A stretch of DNA of 64,000 nt from an uncultured Acidobacteriaceae bacterium (GCA_903904755.1 CAIVDV010000008.1:1-64000); one strand, 5' to 3'; counted from the stretch's first letter, positions 47,255 to 56,248 are shown. Made by a program: numbers and translations. Notes: generated by a model not told the origin, from the letters alone.

Positions 47255-47268
47255 GTTACCGGGGTAAC
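47255..47268. repeat. Palindrome GTTACC-GG-GGTAAC
   Basis: 6-bp inverted repeat with 2-nt centre, repeating the GTTACC core seen in repeat family A. Possible protein-binding site; no direct support. Confidence 0.4.
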
Positions 47269-47343
47269 GTGTGCCCGGATAGAGGCTTTTTGAGTGCTGG
47301 ATTGATTGTGCGCCTGTTGGGGGAAAATATATGCAAATGCAGC

Positions 47344-47379
47344 GGGGCTAGCGGTGTTAGCGGGGTTAGCGGGGTTAGG
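47344..47379 (+). repeat. 9-nt tandem repeat, four units
   Basis: GGGGCTAGC, GGTGTTAGC, GGGGTTAGC, GGGGTTAGG head to tail. Related GTTAGCGG strings occur at 54470-54515. Minisatellite in non-coding DNA. Confidence 0.8.
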
Positions 47380-47433
47380 GGAGGCAGGGGTCAGGTTTTG
47401 AGTGCTGGCTATTCGGTGGGGGCGAGTCAGCAA

Positions 47434-47531
47434 GTCAGCGGATTGATCTGGCGCTCGATTGGAGTTGGAGTGGTAAAGGCGGGAGAGTGGTCACTCCCCG
47501 GTCCCCAAGTGCGAGGGACCGGGGGCACCCG
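47434..47531 (+). repeat. Interspersed repeat family B, copy 1 (98 nt)
   Basis: 98 nt matching 50297-50394 with no gaps and 11 mismatches by hand alignment (about 89% identity). Includes a 9-bp hairpin CCCGGTCCC (47497-47505) / GGGACCGGG (47515-47523) followed by GGCACCCG. Lies in the convergent spacer between the TPR-like gene and the orphan secreted protein gene. Confidence 0.88.
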
Positions 47532-47705
47532 TCTTTGGATTTGGGTAGAAGTAGAGGGAGCCGTGCCAACTGCCTCCGGGTGATTGGAGATTCGTTTGAT
47601 GGGCGGGTTTCGAGTCCAGGTTCTCGATGCACGATTCAGCGGGAACAGTGAGTTCGTGTGGGTCGCATCACGAGGTGAATCCGCGCAGTGCCCTAACGAG
47701 CGCGA
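47532..47705. other. Remainder of the 47.1-47.7 kb spacer
   Basis: No gene, tRNA or hairpin of note; together with the repeats at 47096-47531 it fills a 608-nt gap between converging genes. Confidence 0.5.
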
Positions 47706-48713
47706 CTATTTGGAAGCGGGAGCGAAGGACCATGTGAGGATGACGTTTTTGCCGTAGCCTTCCTCTTTCTCCTTGTCGCAGACGATTTTGCCGGAGAGGA
47801 TGTTGAGGTTTGTGAAGGGCTGTGTGTCGGGCTTCATGGAGAACATCCCAGGGTCGACACAACCGCTGTTGTATCCGGGGTCGGTATAAGTTTTTGAGCT
47901 AGGCGGCCTGTCACCCGCCCTGTCGCCGTGGACCTGCCACCCGTAGAGATGGTGGTTGAGATTTACTTTGATGTAGGAGAAGACTTCGGAGTCGCCATCA
48001 AAGGTTTCGGTGCCCTCTGCGTAGTGCTGACGGCCCTGGTCGTCGATTTCAAGCCGGTTCATGATGCCGACCATATGAATGAAGCCGAATTGGGCCATTT
48101 GGTCGTCCGCGAGGTTTTCCCGGATGGGGCGGGTGCTTTCGTCGCCGTCGAGGAAGAAGAGGTTGCGCTGCCAGGAGCCGTTCTTCTCCGTTGGGCCGAT
48201 ATAGACAGAGACGAATCCGGAGTAGAGGGGTAGCTTTTTGCCGGGTACGCTTGCACCGGGATCGTCGGGGGTGCCCTTGGATGCGGCCAGCTTTGGGTCG
48301 ACGAGGATTACGACGCCGATGACCTGGTGCTGGAAGGGGTGCTGGTAACTGGCGGTGATCTGGACCATGTGGTGAGCGGGCATCACGGTGGGCGCGGTGT
48401 AGATGAACTCGGACGGTGAGGTTTGCCGCAGAGTGCCTGCTTCCGCAGTGATGCTGTCAGCGAGCACGGTGGGCGCTGGACAGGTTGGCGCGGAGGCTGT
48501 CGCATTCGGATCCACGCATCCGGCCATGATGAGCGTTATGGTGGCACCGAGGTTGGCGGTGGCCGGGATGGGCAGGAACTCGTAGTTGCCGAGCGACGGA
48601 GTTGCGCGGGCCACCTGAGCGCCGCCGCCCAAAATCAACAGCACAAGGAATGTGAGAGCGCACACGGGCTTGCTACGGGAGAACGGGCCAATAGGGCCAA
48701 GGTGATATTTCAT
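47706..48713 (-). CDS. Orphan secreted protein
   Basis: 335 aa from ATG 48713 (GGAG five nt before it; GTG two codons earlier also possible). A signal-anchor-like region (LTFLVLLILGGGAQVARA) and predominantly beta mature part with Ig-like opening (NLGATITLIMAGCVDPNATAS). Four Cys: two in the first 80 residues and two near the C terminus (NSGCVDPG, KIVCDKEK). HHMVQITASYQHPFQHQV and NLNHHLYGWQVHGDRAGDR are His-rich but no known metalloenzyme motif matches. I do not recognise the family. No operon partner. Confidence 0.65.
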   Translation of the reverse strand: MKYHLGPIGPFSRSKPVCALTFLVLLILGGGAQVARATPSLGNYEFLPIPATANLGATITLIMAGCVDPNATASAPTCPAPTVLADSITAEAGTLRQTSPSEFIYTAPTVMPAHHMVQITASYQHPFQHQVIGVVILVDPKLAASKGTPDDPGASVPGKKLPLYSGFVSVYIGPTEKNGSWQRNLFFLDGDESTRPIRENLADDQMAQFGFIHMVGIMNRLEIDDQGRQHYAEGTETFDGDSEVFSYIKVNLNHHLYGWQVHGDRAGDRPPSSKTYTDPGYNSGCVDPGMFSMKPDTQPFTNLNILSGKIVCDKEKEEGYGKNVILTWSFAPASK

Positions 48714-48854
48714 CTTCACTCCAGGGCGCGGAATGCGCGGCGATACGGACGGCGGGCTATTGGATTTTGACGAACTGCACGGGCCGATTCCTGTGAATTT
48801 GTACTTGGGACAACAAAGTCCGTCAAGCTATGGAAGGGGGTGACGGGGCGGTTT

Positions 48855-48892
48855 GGCAAGGTCGGGATTGAATCGACTATCCCGACCTTGCC
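48855..48892. repeat. Perfect 14-bp hairpin, first of a tandem pair
   Basis: GGCAAGGTCGGGAT (48855-48868) / ATCCCGACCTTGCC (48879-48892), 10-nt loop. No T-run on either side, so not a standard terminator. Lies between ompA-like and orphan gene. Confidence 0.7.
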
Positions 48893-48901
48893 GTGGAAGC
48901 A

Positions 48902-48935
48902 CCGCAAGACTTTGGCGCTGCGCCAAAGTCTGCGG
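48902..48935. repeat. 15-bp hairpin, second of a tandem pair
   Basis: CCGC-A-AGACTTTGGCG (48902-48917) / CGCCAAAGTCTGCGG (48921-48935), 3-nt loop and one bulged A. No T-run. Nine nt after the previous hairpin; together they take up a quarter of the 304-nt spacer 48714-49017. Confidence 0.7.
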
Positions 48936-49017
48936 TGGGTGGAACTTTCTGACTCTCGGTGCGTGCGGCTCGAATCGTCAATGTGAAGCTATCGCCAAAT
49001 ACTCGGCTTGAGGCCAG

Positions 49018-49956
49018 TTATTGCTCCACGAGTTCGACGCGGCGGTTCTTTGCTCGTCCGTCTTCGCTGCGGTTGCTGGCTACGGGGGCAAGCGGGCCCG
49101 CGCCCTCTGCTGAAAGGCGGGTTAGGGGGACGCCATATTGGGTGGTGAGGGCCTTGACGACAGCGTCCGCGCGTCGGCGGGCGAGGTCCATGTTGGATGC
49201 AAGCGCGCCAACGTTGTCGGTGTGGCCGACAACGAGGAGTTTGAGCGAAGCCTGGTCATGCATCAGCTTGCCGATTTCCTTGAGTGCCGGGTCAGATTCG
49301 GGCTTGACGTCAGCCTTTCCGGTATCGAAGTAGATGCCGTAAACGGCAGAGTGGCCCTGGGATGCGATGTCATCTCCGAGAGCCTTGGCGTCGACGTTGA
49401 CCAGATCCTTTTCCATGCTTTTGGTTTCGACGACGAAGAGGACGGTTTGCGTGCCGAGGGAGAGGTTGCTCCACTGGCCGACATGGACGGTGACGTATGC
49501 GGTTCCGCCGGGGCGATCGAGCTTGGCAGCGATGAATCGATGGCCTGCGTTCCAGCTCCAGTCTTCTTCCCCGACAGAGGCGAGTTGCGTGGGGCCGCCG
49601 CTTCCGCAACCGTCGTTGTTGATGCAGGAGAAGAGGGGCTTGAATCCTGCCTGGGTGAGGGCGCTTTCGAAGTTCTTGTAAATCTCGAGGACGCTGCGAG
49701 GAGCTGGCGTGTCGTAAACAATGCGGGTTATTTTGCCTTCAACGGTGAGGCTCTTAGGGGTACCAACGTTGGGCCGGCTGAGAGGGACCTTGAATTCATC
49801 GAAGTTGGAGACGACGTATTTGGAGATGGTGGAGCCGGGGAAGCGGGAAACCAAGGGATGATCTGCGCTGCCGGGGATATCTTGCTGGGCCGTAACGAGA
49901 GTTGGCTGCAACAGGAGGAAGAGAGCAAGCGGCAAAGCTTTTGCAACAGGGTGCAT
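49018..49956 (-). CDS. OmpA-family peptidoglycan-binding protein
   Basis: 312 aa; ATG 49956 with AAGGAG upstream. Signal peptide MHPVAKALPLALFLLLQPTLVTAQ; an N-terminal domain of unknown class (about 30-185: KYVVSNFDEFKVPLSRP... containing GCGSGG and DWSWNAGHRF) and an OmpA C-terminal domain 195-312: YGIYFDTGKADVKPESDPAL, VVGHTDNVGALASNMDLARRRADAV, NRRVELVEQ. Anchors the envelope to peptidoglycan. The N-terminal half is not a membrane barrel. Confidence 0.88.
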   Translation of the reverse strand: MHPVAKALPLALFLLLQPTLVTAQQDIPGSADHPLVSRFPGSTISKYVVSNFDEFKVPLSRPNVGTPKSLTVEGKITRIVYDTPAPRSVLEIYKNFESALTQAGFKPLFSCINNDGCGSGGPTQLASVGEEDWSWNAGHRFIAAKLDRPGGTAYVTVHVGQWSNLSLGTQTVLFVVETKSMEKDLVNVDAKALGDDIASQGHSAVYGIYFDTGKADVKPESDPALKEIGKLMHDQASLKLLVVGHTDNVGALASNMDLARRRADAVVKALTTQYGVPLTRLSAEGAGPLAPVASNRSEDGRAKNRRVELVEQ

Positions 49957-50202
49957 GAATTCTCCTTTTTGGGGTAACAAGGCGGAGGCTTTCGGGGGAA
50001 TCCGCCTGAAATCGCTTGGTCAGTATATCGGCCTATCCCATTGAGAAATCAACCAGAAAAGAACGGCAAGCTGCAGGGGTCTCCGTTGAAGGCAAAGAGG
50101 TTGGCGGTGGCCAGGGGAATGGCCACGTCCGCGGGGGACTCTGGGGGGGGTGGGGGGAAAAGCAGATTCCCTGCTGGGGATGACAGACAAAGACGCAAGA
50201 GC
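49957..50202. other. Spacer upstream of the OmpA-family gene
   Basis: Non-coding; G-rich tracts (G8TG6 at 50142-50156). Presumably holds the promoter of the OmpA-family gene. The full gap to the OPT gene is 463 nt, with the repeats below in its left half. Confidence 0.45.
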
Positions 50203-50232
50203 AAAGGCAAAGGCAAGGGCAAGGGCAAGGAC
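50203..50232 (+). repeat. Hexanucleotide tandem repeat, five units
   Basis: AAAGGC AAAGGC AAGGGC AAGGGC AAGGAC. Short microsatellite in non-coding DNA. Confidence 0.85.
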
Positions 50233-50255
50233 ATGGCTGGCATTGGTTCGTCCCA

Positions 50256-50285
50256 CCCTTCCAAAACGAGGAAGGGGGCACCCGG
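50256..50285 (+). repeat. Stem-loop with GGCACCCG tail, module related to family B
   Basis: CCCTTCC (50256-50262) / GGAAGGG (50270-50276) with 7-nt loop, immediately followed by GGCACCCGG. Same design as the hairpin-plus-GGCACCCG end of repeat family B, but with different stem sequence. Confidence 0.5.
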
Positions 50286-50296
50286 CGAGTGAGCGG

Positions 50297-50394
50297 GTCA
50301 GCGGATTGAGCTGGCGCTCGACTGGAGTTGGAGTATTGAGAGCGGGAGAGTGGCCGCTCACCGGTCCCCAAGTGCGAGGGACCGGTGGCACCCG
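50297..50394 (+). repeat. Interspersed repeat family B, copy 2 (98 nt)
   Basis: Gap-free match to 47434-47531; 11 mismatches clustered mainly at 50335-50341. The hairpin CCGGTCCC/GGGACCGG and GGCACCCG tail are kept intact. Lies in the spacer between two minus-strand genes. Confidence 0.88.
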
Positions 50395-50419
50395 GCTGTT
50401 GATTTGATGGGGGTGGCAG

Positions 50420-52594
50420 CTATTTCTTGAGGGGTTTGCGGGCGAAGTAGAAGAGGGAGAAGGCGAGGGCTGCGAACATGACGACGGAGACGCCGCTGTT
50501 GTAGAGGAAGGTGTGGGGGAACTGGATGGGGACGGTGGCTCCGGTGAGGGACTCGTATGCCTTGATGGCGACGCCGAGGAGGCCGACGATGCCGCCGGCG
50601 GCGATGAGGCCGGAGGCGTAGAGGGCGCCGGGGGAGATTTCGCTTTCGTCAGGCTTTTCGCCGACTTTGGCGAGGGCGCGGTCAACCATCCAGCGGACGA
50701 CGCCGCCGACGAAGATGGCGAGGGTGGTGCCGATGGAGAGGTAGGCACCGACAGCGAAGGTGAGGGAACGGATGCCAAGGAGCTCGACGGCGACGACGAG
50801 GAAGACTCCCATGAGGACGAGTCCCCAGGGGAGCTTCTGGGAGAGGATGCCGTTGATGACGGTGGCCATGAGGCGGGCCTGGGGCGCGGCGGCTTTTTCG
50901 CTGCCGATGCCCTGGATCCACTGAACCTCAATGCGATGGGAGGTGGGCGAGTAGAGGTATTTGCCGTCGGCGAGTTCGGAGGAGCCGAGGGCGTTGAGGA
51001 CAATGTACTCGCTGGCAGCGTGCTGGGTGGTGACTTTGCCGGCGTCCTGAACGGGGATGCGTTCGGGGAGGTGGGCGTTGGGCTGGACGGCGACGCCGTC
51101 GTGGGTGGCGTTGATGTCCCAGGGCTGGGCGGCGGTGCGGAACTCCTGGAAGGCGGTGTTCATGGCTGTGAGGGTGACACCGATGATGACGGTGGAGACG
51201 CAGACGCCGATCATGAGGGCGAGTTGCTGGAGGCGGGGGGTTGCGCCGATGAGGTAGCCGGTTTTGAGGTCCTGGGAGGTATCGCCGGCGTTGGAGGCAG
51301 CGATGCAGACAGCGCCGCCGATGGTGATGGCGAGTGCGCCGAAGGCGGGAGCGGTCCAGCCCTTGAGGAGGAAGATGGCGGAGGTGGCCATGAGGGTGGC
51401 GATGGTCATGCCGCTGACGGGCGAGGCGGAGGAGCCGACGATGCCGACGATGCGGGAGCTGACGGTGACGAAGAGGAAGCCGAAGACGACGACGAGGAGG
51501 GCAGCGGCGAGGTTGGCCCATGCGCCGACGAATGCGCCGGGGACGGGTTTGAACTCCAGAAAGAGGAACATGATGGCGACCAGAGCGACGGAGCCGAGGA
51601 TGACGACGGACATGGGGAGATCGTCTTCGGTGCGGAGGACCTTGGGAGCGCCGGATTTGGAGCCGCGCATTTGCCGGATGCCGCCGGTGAGCGCGCCGAC
51701 GATGGTGGGGATGGTCTTGATGAGGGTGATGAGGCCGGCGGCGGCGACTGCGCCCGCGCCCATGGGGCGGATGTAGGTGGACCACATTTGGCTGGGGCCC
51801 ATTTGGTCAATGGGAATGGTGCCGGGGTAGACGGGGTGCCCGATGGATGCGCCGAAGAAGTGGATGAGGGGCATGAGGACAAGCCAACTGACGCAGCCGC
51901 CGGCGAACATGATGCCGGCGACGCGGGGGCCGATGATGTAGCCGACGCCGAGGTACTCGGGGGTAGCGTCGGCGCGGATGGCTGCGCCTTTGAGGATGTG
52001 CTGAGCGCCGAGGTCGGGCTGGTAGTCGGGGGTGCCGGGCCAGGCGGCGAAGAGGTTGTCGTTCTGGAAGAGAGTGTAGAGACCGCCGAGGCCGAGGCCG
52101 AGGAAGATGCGGGAGGCGAAGGAGCCGCCGCGGTCTCCGGCGATGAGGACGTCGGCGCATGCGGTGCCCTCAGGGTAGGTGAGGGTGCCGTGTTCTTCAA
52201 CGATGAGCTGGCGGCGGAGGGGAATCATGAAGAGGACGCCGAGCCATCCGCCGACGAGGGCGAGCATGAAGATGCGGGAGTATTCGAGGTCGTAGCCGAG
52301 GAAGATGAGGGCGGGGAGGGTGAAGATGACGCCGGAGGCGATGGACTGGCCGGCGTTTCCGGTGGTTTGGACGATGTTGTTTTCAAGGATGGAAGCGCGG
52401 CCGAAGACGCGGAGGATGCTGATGGAGAGTACGGAGATGGGGATGGAGGCGGCGACGGTGAGGCCGGCCTTGATGCCGACATAGACGGTGACAGCGCCGA
52501 AGACAATGCCGAAGAAGGAACCGAGCAGGAGAGCGCGGAGGGTGAATTCGGGACGTTTTTCACTGGCGGGGATGTAGGGCTGGAAATCGGGCAC
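50420..52594 (-). CDS. OPT-family oligopeptide transporter
   Basis: 724 aa; GTG 52594 with AGGAGG 9-10 nt upstream is preferred over a 36-codon longer frame. About 16 membrane spans; the N-terminal FGIVFGAVTVYVGIKAGLTVAASIPISVLS and the pair of NAGDTSQDLKTGYLIGATPR and GYIIGPRVAGIMFAGGCVSWL are typical of bacterial OPT permeases. Imports small peptides or metal chelates by proton coupling. Contains a soluble loop around residues 500-590 (ATHDGVAVQPNAH). Single gene. Confidence 0.92.
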   Translation of the reverse strand: MPDFQPYIPASEKRPEFTLRALLLGSFFGIVFGAVTVYVGIKAGLTVAASIPISVLSISILRVFGRASILENNIVQTTGNAGQSIASGVIFTLPALIFLGYDLEYSRIFMLALVGGWLGVLFMIPLRRQLIVEEHGTLTYPEGTACADVLIAGDRGGSFASRIFLGLGLGGLYTLFQNDNLFAAWPGTPDYQPDLGAQHILKGAAIRADATPEYLGVGYIIGPRVAGIMFAGGCVSWLVLMPLIHFFGASIGHPVYPGTIPIDQMGPSQMWSTYIRPMGAGAVAAAGLITLIKTIPTIVGALTGGIRQMRGSKSGAPKVLRTEDDLPMSVVILGSVALVAIMFLFLEFKPVPGAFVGAWANLAAALLVVVFGFLFVTVSSRIVGIVGSSASPVSGMTIATLMATSAIFLLKGWTAPAFGALAITIGGAVCIAASNAGDTSQDLKTGYLIGATPRLQQLALMIGVCVSTVIIGVTLTAMNTAFQEFRTAAQPWDINATHDGVAVQPNAHLPERIPVQDAGKVTTQHAASEYIVLNALGSSELADGKYLYSPTSHRIEVQWIQGIGSEKAAAPQARLMATVINGILSQKLPWGLVLMGVFLVVAVELLGIRSLTFAVGAYLSIGTTLAIFVGGVVRWMVDRALAKVGEKPDESEISPGALYASGLIAAGGIVGLLGVAIKAYESLTGATVPIQFPHTFLYNSGVSVVMFAALAFSLFYFARKPLKK

Positions 52595-52899
52595 GCGAAG
52601 AGCCTCCTGAGACGGTTCACGGAAGGTTAGCCGGAACGGTATGAACCAATATACCGGGGAATATAGGGGATTTGGCGAGGGGAGAGAAAGTGCGGGCGTC
52701 ACAGGAGTTGAGGAGGGCGGGGGGAATGGTTATGAGGGGATGAAAATGCGGGGGCGGGTGGCCACAAGGGATAGCATTCGCGGGCGGGCTGTGCGTATAC
52801 TTGGGGGCATGAGCGGTGTTTACCGACCGCGCGTGATGGAGGTGCGACTTCAGGATCGACCCTCGGCATGAGCTTTGCGATGTACTACCGGGCGCGCCG
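52595..52899. other. OPT / comF divergent spacer
   Basis: 305 nt of G-rich DNA; no gene or clear promoter recognised, although both flanking promoters must lie here. Confidence 0.4.
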
Positions 52900-53796
52900 A
52901 TGCGCGCTGCGTCGAATGGACGCGTGGTGGTTTCCGCGCTCAACTTGAGCTGGAAGACAGCGGTTGACCTGATTGGTTGCACCCTTTTCCCAACGAAATG
53001 CCTGATTTGTTCCCTGCCCCTGGAGCGGCTGGAGAGAGCGCCGGTGTGTGCGAGCTGCTGGCGCGGGGTTCATGCGGAGACTCGGGAGTGCTGTGAGCGG
53101 TGCGGCGAGGTGCTGGAGCTGGCAGGCAGCCGGGCGGCGAAGGGCGGGATGTGCCGGGCGTGCCGGATGGCGAGGCCGGACTTTGAACGCGCGGTGAGCT
53201 ATGGGCCGTATGACGCGGGGATGCGGGCGGCGATCCATGCGCTGAAGTATGGGCGGGTGCTGGCGATGGCGCGTCCGCTGGGTGAGCGGCTGGCCGAGGC
53301 GATGGCGGGGCTGGCGGAAGAGCTGGCAGGCGAGCCGACGCTGGTGGTGCCGGTGCCGCTGCATGTGAGGCGGCAGAAGGAACGGGGATTTAACCAGGCG
53401 CGGGCGCTGGCGCAGGAGGCGATGCGGAGTTTGAAGCATAGCCATGCGGAGTGGGTGCTGGAGCTGGGGCCGGCGAGTTTGGTTCGACAGAGGGAAACGC
53501 AGGCGCAGGCTGGGTTGCAGCCACGTGAGCGTCGCGCGAATGTGCGTGGCGCTTTTTTTGTGCCGGATGCGGCGATGGTTGCGGGACGGCATGTGGTTGT
53601 GGTGGATGACATTTTGACGACGGGAGCGACGGCGCGGGCATGTGCGCGGGCGCTGAGCGAGGCGGGAGCGGCGAGCGTGCGGGTGGCAACCGTAGCGCGG
53701 GCGCAGCACCACTGGAACGATGTTGAGCAAGAACAGGCAGACGAGTGGGCAGAAGCACGGGAAGATGAAGGCGCAGAAGTTTGGCAGGTGCAGTGA
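52900..53796 (+). CDS. comF: ComF-family phosphoribosyltransferase-like protein
   Basis: 298 aa. N-terminal zinc ribbon-like double-zinc domain (CLICSLPL...CASC...CCERCGE...CRACR), DFERAVSYGPYDAGMRAAIHALKYGRVLA, PVPLHVRRQKERGFNQARALA, and the PRPP-binding loop VVVVDDILTTGATA near 235-248. ComF/GntX family; required for DNA uptake in competent bacteria with unclear biochemistry. ATG 52900 has no clear ribosome site. C-terminal Glu/Trp-rich extension of about 30 residues. HNH gene follows 59 nt downstream. Confidence 0.92.
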   Translation: MRAASNGRVVVSALNLSWKTAVDLIGCTLFPTKCLICSLPLERLERAPVCASCWRGVHAETRECCERCGEVLELAGSRAAKGGMCRACRMARPDFERAVSYGPYDAGMRAAIHALKYGRVLAMARPLGERLAEAMAGLAEELAGEPTLVVPVPLHVRRQKERGFNQARALAQEAMRSLKHSHAEWVLELGPASLVRQRETQAQAGLQPRERRANVRGAFFVPDAAMVAGRHVVVVDDILTTGATARACARALSEAGAASVRVATVARAQHHWNDVEQEQADEWAEAREDEGAEVWQVQ

Positions 53797-53855
53797 CAGG
53801 CAGCTGAAGAAGCAAGGGCAACGAACGCAAAAACCAACCTGGATGAGGGGATGCG

Positions 53856-54470
53856 ATGTCGCTTGGTAAAGCCATGATTCATGCACGGAAACAGAAGTCC
53901 CTGGCGAGAGCAGCGGTACATGTGGGCGAGCAGAGCTGGACGCAGTCGAACCAGGTGATGCAGATGCCGGTGCTGGTGCTGAATGCGAGCTATGAGCCGA
54001 TCAACATTTGTGGAGCGCGGCGGGCGCTGGTGCTGGTGCTGAAGGGCGTGGCGAAGACCGAGGAAGAGCACGGGCTGATGCTGCATGCGCAGCGGAACCG
54101 TATGGCGATGCCGTCGGTGATTCGACTGCTGGAGTACAGGCGGATTCCGCACCAGACACGGGCGCTGAGCCGGAAGAATATTCTGCTGCGGGACCGGAAT
54201 ACGTGCCAGTACTGCAGCGTGGTTCTGCCGCCGGGCGAGCTGACGCTGGACCATGTGATTCCGCGGTCGCGGGGAGGGAACTCCACGTGGGAGAACCTGG
54301 TGGCGTGCTGCCACAGCTGTAACCGGCGGAAGGGGAACCGGCTGCTAAGCGAGCTGACGGATATGCAGTTGCAGAAGGAGCCAAGGAGCTTTAGCCTGCA
54401 TACGAGCCGGCAGATTATGCGGATGCTGGGGCGCGGGGATGACCGGTGGCGGAAGTATCTGTTTTATTAG
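53856..54470 (+). CDS. HNH endonuclease
   Basis: 204 aa. [24 protein letters not shown] is the family's conserved N-terminal element; the HNH site is CQYC...[34 protein letters not shown], with both zinc-knuckle cysteine pairs and the DH...N...H residues intact. Non-specific or nicking nuclease; this small type is widespread outside phages and its role is unknown. Alternative start at MQMPVLVL (ATG 53958). Lies directly downstream of comF. Confidence 0.9.
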   Translation: MSLGKAMIHARKQKSLARAAVHVGEQSWTQSNQVMQMPVLVLNASYEPINICGARRALVLVLKGVAKTEEEHGLMLHAQRNRMAMPSVIRLLEYRRIPHQTRALSRKNILLRDRNTCQYCSVVLPPGELTLDHVIPRSRGGNSTWENLVACCHSCNRRKGNRLLSELTDMQLQKEPRSFSLHTSRQIMRMLGRGDDRWRKYLFY

Positions 54471-54556
54471 CGGGTTAGCTGCCGCTGCGCCGCGATAGCA
54501 AGTTAGCGGCTGAAGTGGAAGCTGCTAGATTTGCTGGATGATTGGGCAACAGAAAG

Positions 54557-54591
54557 CAGAACGGCGGAGCCTGGGTGGCTTCGCCGTTCTG
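54557..54591. terminator. Bidirectional terminator between HNH gene and pgi
   Basis: 15-bp stem CAGAACGGCGGAGCC (54557-54571) / GGCTTCGCCGTTCTG (54577-54591) with one G-U pair and 5-nt loop; T-rich runs on both flanks. Confidence 0.8.
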
Positions 54592-54610
54592 TTTGTCCTT
54601 CCCTATCCCG

Positions 54611-56248
54611 CTACTTGCGCTTGAGGGCGCGGTAGCGGCGGATGAGGGTGTTGGTGGAGCTGTCGTGGTTGAGGGTGGGCTCGGTGGCGGATTCGAGCTC
54701 GGGAATGATTTGGACAGCGAGTTTTTTGCCGAGTTCGACGCCCCACTGGTCGAAGGAGTCGATTTGCCAGAGGATGCCCTGAACGAAGGTAGCGTGCTCG
54801 TAGAGTGCGACGAGCTGGCCGAGGACTTCGGGGGTCATTTTTTCGGCAAGGATGGTTGATGTGGGTCGGTTGCCCTCAAAGGTGCGATGGGGGATGAGCC
54901 ACTCCGGGGTGCCTTCGGCGCGGACCTGGTCGGCGGTTTTGCCGAAGGCGAGAGCTTCAGCCTGGGCGAAGACGTTGGACATGAGCAGGTCGTGGTGCTG
55001 GCCGAGGGGGTTGAGCGACTGGGCAAAGGCGATGATGTCGCAGGGGATGAGGCGGGTGCCCTGGTGGATGAGCTGGTAGAAGGAGTGCTGGCCGTTGGTG
55101 CCGGGCTCTCCCCAGAAGATGGCGCCGGTGTTGTAGGTGACGTGGCGGCCATCGATGGTGATGTGCTTGCCGTTGGACTCCATGGTGAGTTGCTGGAGGT
55201 AGGCCGGGAAGCGCTTGAGGTACTGGTCGTAGGGGAGGACGGCGACGGTTTCTGCACCGAAGAAGTTGGTGTACCAGAGGCCGAGCGCGCCCATGAGGAA
55301 GGGGAGGTTCTGACCCCAGGGGGCGGTGCGGAAGTGGACGTCCATGGTGTGGAAGCCGGCGAGCATCTTGCGGAAGTTGTCGGGGCCGAGGGCGACCATG
55401 GTGGAGAGGCCAATGGCGGAGTCCATGGAGTAACGACCGCCGACCCAGTCCCAGAAGCCGAACATGTTGGCGGTGTCGATGCCGAATTTAGCGACCTCGC
55501 CGGCGTTGGTGCTGACAGCGACGAAGTGCCTGGCGACGGCGGCCTGGTGCTGGAGTTTGGCGAGGGACCAGACGCGGGCGGTGTGGGCGTTGGCCATGGT
55601 CTCGAGGGTAGTGAAGGTTTTGGAGGCGACGATGAAGAGTGTCTCTTCGGGATCGAGGTCGTGGACGGCTTCGGCGAAGTCAGTACCGTCGACGTTGGAG
55701 ACGAAGCGGAAGGTGAGGTCGCGCTGGGAGTAGTGCTTGAGCGCCTCGTAGGCCATGACGGGGCCGAGGTCGGAGCCGCCGATGCCGATGTTGACGATGT
55801 TGCGGATGCGCTTGCCGGTGTAGCCGAGCCATGTGCCGGAGCGGATGGAGTCAGCAAAGGCGGCCATTTTGTCGAGAACGGCGTGGACGCCGGGGATGAC
55901 GTTTTCTCCGTCGACGAGGACTACGGAATCGGCGGGTGCGCGGAGGGCAGTGTGGAGGACGGCGCGGCCTTCGGTGATGTTGATTTTCTGGCCGGTGAAC
56001 ATGGCCTCAGTGCTGGCGCGGAGGTTGGACTGTTCAGCGAGCTGGGCGAAGATGGCGAGGGTTTCGTCGGTGATGCGGTGCTTGGAGTAGTCGAGGTAGA
56101 GGTCGCCGGCGGTGGCGTGGAGGCGGGTGCCACGGGTGGGGTCCTGGGCGAAGAGGTCGCGGAGGGTAGTGGACTGGAGAGCAGCGGCGTGGGCGGAGAG
56201 GTCTTTCCAGGCGGGTAGATCAGTGAGGGGAGTAAGAGTGGCGGACAT
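54611..56248 (-). CDS. pgi: Glucose-6-phosphate isomerase
   Basis: 545 aa; ATG 56248 with GGAG six nt upstream. Interconverts glucose-6-phosphate and fructose-6-phosphate. [62 protein letters not shown], the catalytic ESNGKHI region, [19 protein letters not shown] with catalytic His, and a C-terminal [20 protein letters not shown] with catalytic Lys. Matches the long, eukaryote/E. coli-type Pgi length. No signal peptide. Confidence 0.98.
   Translation of the reverse strand: MSATLTPLTDLPAWKDLSAHAAALQSTTLRDLFAQDPTRGTRLHATAGDLYLDYSKHRITDETLAIFAQLAEQSNLRASTEAMFTGQKINITEGRAVLHTALRAPADSVVLVDGENVIPGVHAVLDKMAAFADSIRSGTWLGYTGKRIRNIVNIGIGGSDLGPVMAYEALKHYSQRDLTFRFVSNVDGTDFAEAVHDLDPEETLFIVASKTFTTLETMANAHTARVWSLAKLQHQAAVARHFVAVSTNAGEVAKFGIDTANMFGFWDWVGGRYSMDSAIGLSTMVALGPDNFRKMLAGFHTMDVHFRTAPWGQNLPFLMGALGLWYTNFFGAETVAVLPYDQYLKRFPAYLQQLTMESNGKHITIDGRHVTYNTGAIFWGEPGTNGQHSFYQLIHQGTRLIPCDIIAFAQSLNPLGQHHDLLMSNVFAQAEALAFGKTADQVRAEGTPEWLIPHRTFEGNRPTSTILAEKMTPEVLGQLVALYEHATFVQGILWQIDSFDQWGVELGKKLAVQIIPELESATEPTLNHDSSTNTLIRRYRALKRK

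Noticed and set aside
47428-47583. Possible short protein conserved in both family B repeats (similar translation in one frame)
   Set aside because: Most of the 11 base differences change amino acids, so the similarity reflects the repeat DNA, not protein constraint; no ribosome site.
50513-52630. A 705-codon plus-strand frame opposite the OPT transporter
   Set aside because: Gly/Asp/Glu/Ala-rich low-complexity product exactly antisense to a clear OPT gene; a by-product of GC-rich codon bias.
54887-56218. A 443-codon plus-strand frame opposite pgi
   Set aside because: Same low-complexity antisense pattern; pgi is unmistakable.
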